Source: Desulfobacterales bacterium (GTDB lineage Bacteria > Desulfobacterota > Desulfobacteria > Desulfobacterales > UBA11574). Taken from it: 8,300 nucleotides of DNA. Position numbers and translations under genes: made by a program. Below the pieces are notes generated by a model. It did not search any database, was not told where the DNA came from, and worked only from the letters and a program-made list of their open reading frames with translations. This document shows, in pieces, positions 1-5,245 of this stretch. The stretch spans positions 1 through 8,300 of the forward strand of contig JAAXQD010000101.1 in the NCBI GenBank assembly GCA_012974475.1. Direction: 5' to 3'. How positions within the stretch are numbered: position 1 is the first letter of the stretch; each line of letters starts with the position of its first letter.

Positions 1-719
1 ACTGCCCCATCAAGACCGTGGACAGCTGGGATGCTCCGTATAACTACACCGTTCTCGTTATAGATTGCTTCATTAATACCCTTGAAGTCGAATTCGTTGA
101 TTTCCAACTTGCCTCCACGAAAATCTATAACGCCTGATCTTGTCCCGATGTCCCAGATATACATTTTCTCCATCATCTCAAGGGAATGCTTTGTACCGTA
201 TTCAGGAGTCGATCCACTTGGACCCCAGATCCGTAATGGTACCAGACGGTTCATGACTGTTCCCCCAAGCCAAAAAGTAGGCAGGTCACCGTAATGGTCT
301 ACATGCAGATGTCCGATGAAGACTTTGTTCAGATAATCGTAAGAAATCTTCTGGGCGGCAATACGCTCGTGAGAACCACTACCGATATCAAAGAGAAACT
401 TGTCACCGTTCCCCAGTTCAACCAAAAAACATGCAGCAGCCTGCTTTGGTCGGGCACTGGGCATACCTGTTCCAAGTGCCGTAATCCTCATCTCGTCTGG
501 TGCCAGATCTTCAGTGCCGGGAAAATATGTGTCTCTGTCCTTCAGAGCTTTGGTAGGGGAAATTTGGACCTGTTGTTCTTCGGCCATTGGCACCTTCTTG
601 GCGTAGGCATCCTGCACACCTCTGTCCATCCAACGTGACGTAACAAAACCAATTGCCATGCCAACAAGAATTGCCACTACTAACGTCCTTTTTGCTTTGC
701 TAATAGTTTTTATCTTCAT
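1..719 (-). CDS. GntH-like MBL-fold metallo-hydrolase, N-terminal part (runs off the window)
   Basis: The frame is open from the ATG at 717-719 to the left edge, giving 239 codons without a stop. AAGGAG lies 7 nt before this ATG; another ATG at 724-726 is too close to it. Residues 11-27 are hydrophobic after a Lys/Arg-rich start, and AYA at 38-40 could be a signal peptidase site, so the enzyme is probably exported or membrane-anchored. The metallo-beta-lactamase fold begins near residue 77 (MRITALGTGMPSARP). The metal motif HLHVDH is at 137-142 and IRSIPAVHGLDG is at the truncated end. This arrangement matches MBL proteins annotated as GntH-like (guanitoxin-cluster type), which are widespread without that toxin pathway. 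By family it is a Zn- or Fe-dependent hydrolase; the substrate is unknown. The remaining metal ligands and C-terminus are outside the window. Confidence is high for the fold and low for the substrate. Confidence 0.9.
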   Translation of the reverse strand, partial: MKIKTISKAKRTLVVAILVGMAIGFVTSRWMDRGVQDAYAKKVPMAEEQQVQISPTKALKDRDTYFPGTEDLAPDEMRITALGTGMPSARPKQAAACFLVELGNGDKFLFDIGSGSHERIAAQKISYDYLNKVFIGHLHVDHYGDLPTFWLGGTVMNRLVPLRIWGPSGSTPEYGTKHSLEMMEKMYIWDIGTRSGVIDFRGGKLEINEFDFKGINEAIYNENGVVIRSIPAVHGLDGA

Positions 720-1007
720 GGTTCATCTCCTTTATCTGGTCTGCCTCTTACTAAAAATGGAAAACTATTGAGAATTTAAATACTGCATTATACATGCCAA
801 AATAGAATCATTGCATAACCAGTTGTTTTTTTGGAATATATTGCCAAGCAAACGTGTCAGAAATTGTTTTACGATACACTTCTGTCTCATGTAAAAGCGT
901 ATCATATTATTTAATGCCTCGGTCTCTTGTTGCTATTAAAGTAAACATAAGAGCATGTGTTTAATTTTCAAGACAGCGAAATATTAAGGAATTAATGGAG
1001 AGAAGAC
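720..1007. other. AT-rich intergenic spacer without a gene
   Basis: No ORF here has supporting signals. The stretch holds the leader and promoter candidate of the minus-strand hydrolase gene, one GTATCGTA motif (870-877, minus orientation) and, at its right end, a GGAG ribosome-site-like element (997-1000) for the small plus-strand ORF. Confidence 0.6.
787..815 (-). promoter_or_regulatory. Candidate promoter of the MBL hydrolase gene
   Basis: On the minus strand a perfect TATAAT occupies 787-792, about 68 nt upstream of the start codon, within AT-rich DNA. The -35 region at 810-815 (TGCAAT) is a poor match, so the call rests on the -10 alone. Confidence 0.3.
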
Positions 1008-1193
1008 ATGGGTATGGAACAGATAAAACATTTATCGAATGCTTTTAAAGGCGTTGTGTTTTCTTGCCAAAACCACAGGTTCAAGGATTTCAATTGCCAG
1101 TACATATATCCTATTTCTTACAAAATTGCAAAAAAAGGCAAACCTTGTAAAATGGGTTTACCCTTTTTTAAAACGATATCACACGTTTTTTAG
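1008..1193 (+). CDS. Small hypothetical ORF (61 aa), doubtful
   Basis: I do not recognise this ORF. It is considered because GGAG sits 7 nt before the ATG. The predicted peptide is basic, has three cysteines and no clear signal peptide or domain. Its second half (from about residue 31) is encoded by the ~71 bp repeat found again at 8087-8157. An overlapping frame, 1039-1218 (ATG, 59 codons plus TAG), is also open and agrees better at protein level with the second repeat copy, so the coding frame, if any, is uncertain. It could be the truncated start of a gene interrupted by repeat DNA, or non-coding. Confidence 0.22.
   Translation: MGMEQIKHLSNAFKGVVFSCQNHRFKDFNCQYIYPISYKIAKKGKPCKMGLPFFKTISHVF
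1098..1168 (+). repeat. ~71 bp dispersed direct repeat, copy 1
   Basis: This block aligns without gaps to 8087-8157 in the same orientation. The first 46 positions differ at one base, with 36 consecutive identical bases at 1108-1143; after that, similarity falls. It lies in AT-rich DNA to the left of the gene block, and copy 2 lies to the right. No target-site duplication or terminal inverted repeat is apparent, so I do not call it an insertion sequence. Confidence 0.75.
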
Positions 1194-1604
1194 GCCTCTG
1201 ATATTTACATGTTCATAGCAGATATTCAAGGTTTGAGTAACGGCCAGGCAAGATGTTTGGTGTACAGGGCGCAGCCAAATGCTACATGCTTGGAGGTATC
1301 CCAAGTTTCACACCAAATATCATCACCACAATATCTTGTGTGTCCGTAAAAACAAGAAAAGCGTAAAATATTATAATCAATTCACGCTTTCTCATCCATA
1401 GAATTGAGTGTACAAAGATAGCCGTTTTAAGATTTTCGATAGTGACAACTGCGTATCGTAGTCCTAGACTCTCAAAAGCTTTAAATGTTTTTGTATAAAG
1501 CAGCATGCTTAACTTTTTAGAGGCAAAAAAAGACTGCAATATATTGACATTTCAAGTAGAGATTTGATCCGAGTTGGCTCAAATTATCTCTTAAAAGCAT
1601 TTAA
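1194..1604. other. AT-rich spacer with no convincing gene
   Basis: A minus-strand frame of 85 codons (1282-1539) is open, but it has no ribosome site, unusual composition and no recognisable family. Short plus-strand frames near 1255-1370 are equally unsupported. The region contains a terminator candidate for the gene to its right and a GTATCGTA motif at 1453-1460. It may be decayed coding DNA, but no identifiable remnant was found. Confidence 0.5.
1345..1390 (-). terminator. Possible rho-independent terminator of the QueG-like gene
   Basis: Read on the minus strand, AAAGCGT (1384-1390) pairs perfectly with ACGCTTT (1358-1364) across a 19 nt AT-rich loop, and the T-rich run TCTTGTTTTTA follows. 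It lies about 215 nt beyond the stop codon of the QueG-like gene. The long loop and distance weaken the call. Confidence 0.35.
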
Positions 1605-2378
1605 TCAGTCGGAACCGATAGGACAGGATGCCATACATTCGGAACAGCTGTAAAAAATGCCAGAAACAGCTGATTGCCAAATGTCCCAGAAATCAGAGCT
1701 ATAAATCGCGCCTTTGATTTCCTTTTCATCAGCTCCTATAAATTTTTTTGCAATAGCGATAGCTCCCGGCAGTCCACCACTCAACGCATTAGAAACACAA
1801 GCACGATAATCGAGTGTACCGTCTTCTTGGATTGCTTCAACGGGGCATGCTGTTCGACACAATTCACACTGATCACAGGGATTTTCATCTAAGGGCTGAT
1901 CGGCACTTAGAAATGCATCGGTAACAATAGTGCCCAGACGCACAAAAGGGCCAAATTCAGTAGTAACTAACAAGCGGTTTAATCCAATACCGCCCAAACC
2001 CGCAATGGCCGCAACTGTTTTGTGATTGATTTCACCCTTCATGCCCTTGGATTCAGATGCCATGTTAACGGGCAGATAAGGAGATACGCTGACTGCTCTG
2101 GCTCCCTCCCTGGAAAGTATTCGTATCGTCTCCAGGCTTATGTGATTAAGGCGTTCATAGACACACATAGAGTCATAGCGGTTCAGACGAATATTGCCGG
2201 AACATACAGCAGCTCGGTTCAAGGTAACACCAATACTAATAAGCGACAGAGCCCCGGGTAAAAGAGCCTCCGGTTCTTCACCGTGCTTTTGAAAAAGAGG
2301 TGAATCGGCTTTAGCCACACCTACCAAGTCTGCCCCCATGGCCTGAATTTGTTTTTTAAATTCAGTTGAAGATAACAA
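1605..2378 (-). CDS. QueG-like double [4Fe-4S] cluster protein (epoxyqueuosine reductase family relative)
   Basis: The product is 257 residues from the chosen TTG start. It has the fold signature shared by epoxyqueuosine reductases and reductive-dehalogenase-type iron-sulfur proteins: an N-terminal alpha/beta part, the segment AGLGGIGLNRLLVTTEFGP (126-144), then a C-terminal ferredoxin-like domain. CDQCELCRTACP supplies C168, C171, C174 and C178. C194, C245, C248 and C252 (CSECMASCP) supply the second set, consistent with two [4Fe-4S] clusters. True QueG is about 350 residues or more, uses cobalamin and acts on tRNA. This protein is about 100 residues shorter, so it is more likely one of the many uncharacterised short relatives, probably a cytoplasmic electron-transfer or reductase protein of unknown substrate. 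The frame stays open upstream to an ATG at 2480, but the ribosome site lies inside that extension. Confidence is high for the family and low for the reaction. Confidence 0.85.
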   Translation of the reverse strand: MLSSTEFKKQIQAMGADLVGVAKADSPLFQKHGEEPEALLPGALSLISIGVTLNRAAVCSGNIRLNRYDSMCVYERLNHISLETIRILSREGARAVSVSPYLPVNMASESKGMKGEINHKTVAAIAGLGGIGLNRLLVTTEFGPFVRLGTIVTDAFLSADQPLDENPCDQCELCRTACPVEAIQEDGTLDYRACVSNALSGGLPGAIAIAKKFIGADEKEIKGAIYSSDFWDIWQSAVSGIFYSCSECMASCPIGSD

Positions 2379-2390
2379 AGTTCCTCCTTT
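2376..2390 (-). promoter_or_regulatory. Ribosome binding site that sets a TTG start
   Basis: On the minus strand AAAGGAGG is followed after 4 nt (AACT) by TTG at 2376-2378. In-frame ATG codons further upstream (for example near 2413 and at 2480) lack such a site, and homologous sequence begins only after the TTG. I therefore start the protein here. Confidence 0.65.
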
Positions 2391-2459
2391 CCTTAATACC
2401 TGCACCATATTTAGCATGTTAAGCGATGTCCGAATTGAACAATACTTTAGTGCATTACT

Positions 2460-2520
2460 TACATATCCTTTACATAACAATCTTTCAAATTCGTATCGTA
2501 ATGTTGAGTTTCCAGAAACT
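2460..2520 (-). promoter_or_regulatory. Control region upstream of the QueG-like gene
   Basis: A weak sigma-70-type pair is possible on the minus strand: TTGAAA (2483-2488), a 17 bp spacer and TATGTA (2460-2465). Just upstream are GTATCGTA (2493-2500) and a perfect dyad AGTTTC-CA-GAAACT (2507-2520), which would suit a regulator. The functional role is inferred; only the symmetry is seen. Confidence 0.3.
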
Positions 2521-2600
2521 ACAAAAGTTTATGATTTGGAATCAAACCTTGAATCTTTAGCGGTGTGTTTTTGCAGAACATCAAAGTTTTTAAGAAGTGA

Positions 2601-3119
2601 TTAAGAAGATAATATCAGGTCAACTCGTTGGATTGGACCATCCTCTCTTCGAATCTGGGCTCCAAGGTGCTTAAGAATTTTCAGCATTGAACTGTTTTCT
2701 GCCAGCATATATCCGATAAATTTACGAATTCCATTTTTTCGTGCAGAATGAATTAATAAATTCAGAAGCTCTGTTCCCAGTCCTCGACTTTGATATGTAT
2801 CAATTATTGTTAACGCAAATTCTGCCGCTTCAGGCTCGTCTTCTATTCTGATATATCGAGCAACCCCTATCCCAAACATGCTATCTTGACTTACAACATA
2901 GGCACACAAGGCCAAGTGATTTATGTTATCAATTTCTGTCAACTGCTTCAATTGACTGTTTGAGAGACTGCTCATAGGTACAAAAAATCGACAATATTTT
3001 GATTTGGTTGATAATTTATCAAATCCAATCTTTAACTCCTCTTTGTCATCTTGGCTTAACAACCGAATTAAAACGGGTGTCCCGTCTTTTAATCTAATTT
3101 CAATTGGGTAATCAGACAT
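2601..3119 (-). CDS. GNAT-family N-acyltransferase
   Basis: This 172-residue protein has the size and layout of a single GNAT domain. The acetyl-CoA pyrophosphate-loop motif QSRGLG is at 110-115, preceded by the strand AEFALTIID (99-107). A second conserved helix-strand segment AENSSMLKILKHLGA (140-154) completes the cofactor site. The start (IEIRLKDGTPVLIRLLSQDD) resembles the acyltransferase domain of bacterial protein-lysine acetyltransferases of the Pat/YfiQ type, but the large NDP-forming acyl-CoA synthetase-like domain is absent. It probably transfers an acetyl group from acetyl-CoA to an amine on a protein or small molecule; the acceptor cannot be told. The nearest ribosome-site-like element (GAGGGG) is 14 nt from the ATG, so translation initiation may be weak. 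The gene is separated from its neighbours by more than 200 bp on each side. Confidence 0.9.
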   Translation of the reverse strand: MSDYPIEIRLKDGTPVLIRLLSQDDKEELKIGFDKLSTKSKYCRFFVPMSSLSNSQLKQLTEIDNINHLALCAYVVSQDSMFGIGVARYIRIEDEPEAAEFALTIIDTYQSRGLGTELLNLLIHSARKNGIRKFIGYMLAENSSMLKILKHLGAQIRREDGPIQRVDLILSS

Positions 3120-3145
3120 TTTGGTATGTACTGCCCCTCATTTTC

Positions 3146-3172
3146 ATTATAAATTTTATATCACTATCGTGA
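3146..3172 (-). promoter_or_regulatory. Candidate promoter and dyad for the GNAT gene
   Basis: A perfect TATAAT lies at 3146-3151 on the minus strand, about 27 nt before the ATG. The -35 region is poor (TTTCAC at 3169-3174) and is overlapped by the dyad TCAC-TATC-GTGA (3161-3172). That is compatible with an activator- or repressor-controlled promoter. Confidence 0.35.
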
Positions 3173-3447
3173 AAATAACAAATACAGGAGCCGGATGTCA
3201 AATTTTGTGATGTAATGAATGTTTTCAAAAAGGTTTCATAAATCGATTTGCCACGAATCGATAAAATCAATGCGGGGCAAAATGTGCTGTTATGTATCGT
3301 AGTGTTGAAAATTATAAATCATGAAAATTTGTGTATAGTGAAATTGGTCTTAAATTACCAAGAGAAGGTTTAGCCGTTGTTGATATCACAACTATTTAGG
3401 GCCACTTTCACATTCAAGATACATAGCAGTAATCACTACAACTACCA

Positions 3448-3478
3448 TTTTGTGATATCGTATTATGGTATCACAAAA
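3448..3478. repeat. Perfect 10 bp inverted repeat, possible operator
   Basis: TTTTGTGATA (3448-3457) and TATCACAAAA (3469-3478) are exact inverse complements around an 11 nt centre. The T-first, A-last order on both strands is not that of a rho-independent terminator. The TGTGA/TCACA halves resemble CRP/FNR-family half-sites, but their spacing is wider than the classical 6 bp. The right arm overlaps the T-tract of the adjacent terminator. Confidence 0.5.
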
Positions 3479-3523
3479 AAATCAGGCCACTGATAGCTTT
3501 TTTTCATTGCAAATATCTGGCCT
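3475..3523 (-). terminator. Rho-independent terminator of the LuxR-type regulator gene
   Basis: Read on the minus strand, AGGCCAGATA (3514-3523) pairs with TATC (3492-3495) and TGGCCT (3484-3489), with a 2 nt bulge and an 18 nt loop. GA and then seven T residues (3475-3481) follow. It begins about 90 nt after the regulator's stop codon, which suits termination of that transcript before the GNAT gene. Confidence 0.65.
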
Positions 3524-3614
3524 TGGCAGTCGCTAACATCAAGCTAATACAAGTCCCCCTTTAAAATAGCTCTTATAAATTAATGACTAAACCGCAAGGT
3601 CTAACCAGCCTTTT

Positions 3615-4589
3615 TCAACCTTTCTTCCACATGCTTGATTGCAAATATGTCATCAGATTGATGTCACTGTTGGTAATCTTGAGCTTGCGGCGGATATGTT
3701 CCCGGTGGCGGTTAATTGTTCCTGCTGACACACCCCGGGTTCGAGCGATTTCTTTGGTTTGCAATCCACTTCGAATCATGTTGCAGATATTGACTTCCGT
3801 GGATGTTAAGGAAAGATGGTTCTTGGACAAATGGCTGACAAAGGGCGAGGTGATATCCTCCAGGTTGCTTCTTAATATCTCCGCATATTGCCGCTTGGTT
3901 TTGGGCAGATGGAAAGCAAGCTCATGCAATATCGGCAACAGAATCTTATCGACGTTCTCTTGCACATCAATATAGATTTCTTTTTTTTCTTCCTCTATTC
4001 TTGCCAGAACCGCACGCAGAGCTGCGTTGGATTCCTGCAACGCTTTGCGCTCTAAACGCAGCTGCCGGTTACTCTCCTGCAATTCCAGCTCGGCAGAAAT
4101 TCGCATGGCCGCAGAGCCGATTCGCTCTGCCAATGCATCCAACAACGCGCGTTCTTCTCTGAGAAATGGCCCCTCATCCGCCGGTGGACGTTCTTCGGTA
4201 TACAAGATGATGACTTCGCCCATTGGTTCATTATACATGAAAATTTGTGATGATTGCCGCCACTTTGTTAATTTGAACCCCTTGCTTTTGTATGTTTCTC
4301 CCTTGAACGTAATCCGTACGCAGGTGATTTCCGGATACTGCCATGAATAAGGCAAAAATTTAACAATATCTCGCAACAGATCTTCCACCGAATCTGAATG
4401 ACGTTCGGCCAGCTGTCCTATTCCATACAGGCAGTTCAACTCCTTAATCCGTTCACGCAAGGCAAGCATTAGTTTTGAAGGTTCGATGTCGCTGTTAAAG
4501 GGAATGCGCCAGAGACGAAAAAGTTCCTCCGGCAAGTCTTGAAAATCCTTAGGGGCAGTTTGCGCTGCTGGGGGTTTGTTTTTAGCCAT
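3615..4589 (-). CDS. LuxR-type transcriptional regulator with GAF-like sensor region
   Basis: The product is 324 residues. Residues about 45-165 (starting LNCLYGIGQLAERH, with WQYPEITCVRI at 83-93 and EGPFLREERALLDALAERIG at 139-158) form a GAF-like sensor region of a kind common in Desulfobacterota regulators and kinases. Residues about 165-210 are rich in E, K, R and L with a heptad-like pattern, probably a coiled coil for dimerisation. Residues 261-305 are a LuxR-type helix-turn-helix (LTSTEVNICNMIRSGLQTKE at 261-280, VSAGTINRHREHIRRKL at 287-303). There is no receiver domain, so it is not a classical two-component response regulator; a ligand or redox signal may be sensed by the GAF-like part. 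AAAGGA precedes the ATG by 3-4 nt. It is divergent from the NuoEFG-like operon, so control of that operon and of itself is a reasonable inference. Confidence 0.88.
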   Translation of the reverse strand: MAKNKPPAAQTAPKDFQDLPEELFRLWRIPFNSDIEPSKLMLALRERIKELNCLYGIGQLAERHSDSVEDLLRDIVKFLPYSWQYPEITCVRITFKGETYKSKGFKLTKWRQSSQIFMYNEPMGEVIILYTEERPPADEGPFLREERALLDALAERIGSAAMRISAELELQESNRQLRLERKALQESNAALRAVLARIEEEKKEIYIDVQENVDKILLPILHELAFHLPKTKRQYAEILRSNLEDITSPFVSHLSKNHLSLTSTEVNICNMIRSGLQTKEIARTRGVSAGTINRHREHIRRKLKITNSDINLMTYLQSSMWKKG

Positions 4590-4606
4590 GGGTCCTTTCT
4601 TTACAC

Positions 4607-4636
4607 ATTATAACTATGCATTAAATGTGCACTAAA
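4607..4636 (-). promoter_or_regulatory. Candidate promoter of the regulator gene
   Basis: A perfect TATAAT is at 4607-4612 on the minus strand, 18 nt from the start codon. The -35 element (TTAGTG at 4630-4635, or TTTAGT one base further) is weak and lies inside the inverted repeat at 4628-4653, which would allow autoregulation. Confidence 0.4.
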
Positions 4637-4653
4637 TTAGTACTCATAGTGCA
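4628..4653. promoter_or_regulatory. Inverted repeat in the divergent control region, candidate operator
   Basis: TGCACTA (4628-4634) and TAGTGCA (4647-4653) are perfect inverse complements 19 bp apart, about two helical turns. The dyad ACTAA-A-TTAGT (4631-4641) overlaps the left arm. Further TGCA-containing elements occur at 4617-4620 and 4677-4680. This is the most likely binding site for the adjacent LuxR-type protein, but that assignment is inference. Confidence 0.45.
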
Positions 4654-4663
4654 TATGATTTAT

Positions 4664-4680
4664 GGGCATTATGGGTGCAT
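4664..4680 (+). promoter_or_regulatory. Weak sigma-54-like promoter candidate for the NuoEFG-like operon
   Basis: GGCAT (from 4665) and TGCA (4676-4679) place GG and GC 12 bp apart, the spacing required for -24/-12 promoters, about 75 nt before the operon start. The flanking positions deviate from consensus and no sigma-54 activator is encoded nearby. A sigma-70 alternative (TTGTAT at 4686-4691 with TATATT at 4712-4717) has an over-long 20 bp spacer. Confidence 0.25.
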
Positions 4681-4762
4681 TCTTATTGTATTTATTTTTT
4701 TTAGCCTGCCTTATATTCTAAGCGCTGTCAATTAAAAAAAACCTCAGCCAAAGGAGGCCCGT

Positions 4763-5245
4763 ATGCCACCACCGACACTTGACTCAATCTTGGACGAGCG
4801 CCGCAGTCAACCCCAGGAACTCATTGAGGTGCTACAGGACGTACAGAAACATTATGGATATATCTCTGAAGACTCCATGAAGACCGTATCAAATGAACTG
4901 GGGGTTCCGCTGATGGACGTATACAGCGTTGCTTCTTTTTACAAGGCTTTTGCACTGCAACCACGCGGCAAGAACGTGATTAGGATATGTACCGGTACGG
5001 CATGTCATGTGCGCGGCGCAAAATTGATTCTCAACCAGGCTGTCGGTCAACTCGGGATCGAGCCCGATGAAGTATCGGATGACGGCCTTTTTACGATTGA
5101 ACATGTGAACTGCCTGGGCGCCTGCGCACTTGGACCTGTGGTTACGGACAACGGGTCCTACCATAACCACATGAGCCCCGGAAAACTACGCAAGCTGATC
5201 AAATCCCTTCACAAAGCCGACACGGAGGAAAACTCCAATGACTAA
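4763..5245 (+). CDS. NuoE/HndA-like [2Fe-2S] thioredoxin-fold subunit
   Basis: This 160-residue protein is the 24 kDa-type subunit of NAD(P)H-linked oxidoreductases. An N-terminal helical part (residues 8-65, including LIEVLQDVQKHYGYIS) precedes the thioredoxin-like domain. The [2Fe-2S] ligands are C76 and C81 (CTGTAC) and C117 and C121 (CLGAC). It takes or passes single electrons next to the FMN-bearing NuoF-like partner encoded immediately downstream. The length is normal for the family and all four ligands are present. A strong AAAGGAGG (4750-4757) lies 5 nt before the ATG, making it the first gene of the operon. The stop codon overlaps the next start by 8 nt, which suggests translational coupling. 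It is more like HndA/HydC-type subunits than those of a complete complex I, because no nuo membrane genes are present. Confidence 0.95.
   Translation: MPPPTLDSILDERRSQPQELIEVLQDVQKHYGYISEDSMKTVSNELGVPLMDVYSVASFYKAFALQPRGKNVIRICTGTACHVRGAKLILNQAVGQLGIEPDEVSDDGLFTIEHVNCLGACALGPVVTDNGSYHNHMSPGKLRKLIKSLHKADTEENSND

Larger units (their letters stand above)
3120..3614. other. Gene-free spacer rich in dyads
   Basis: No supported ORF exists here. It holds the GNAT promoter candidate, repeated TTGTGAT-type boxes (near 3203, 3384, 3448 and 3470), a GTATCGTA motif (3294-3301), a widely spaced imperfect inverted repeat (3287-3298 with 3418-3429, 11 of 12 matching) and the terminator of the regulator gene to the right. 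Confidence 0.6.

Noticed and set aside
1098..1168. Insertion sequence end or CRISPR-type repeat
   Set aside because: There are only two copies about 7 kb apart, with no regular spacers, no terminal inverted repeats, no target duplication seen and no transposase in the window.
1282..1539. 85-codon minus-strand open frame
   Set aside because: It has no ribosome site, no recognisable domain and an improbable run of hydrophobic and basic residues. It overlaps a terminator-like hairpin, so it is more likely random openness in AT-rich DNA.
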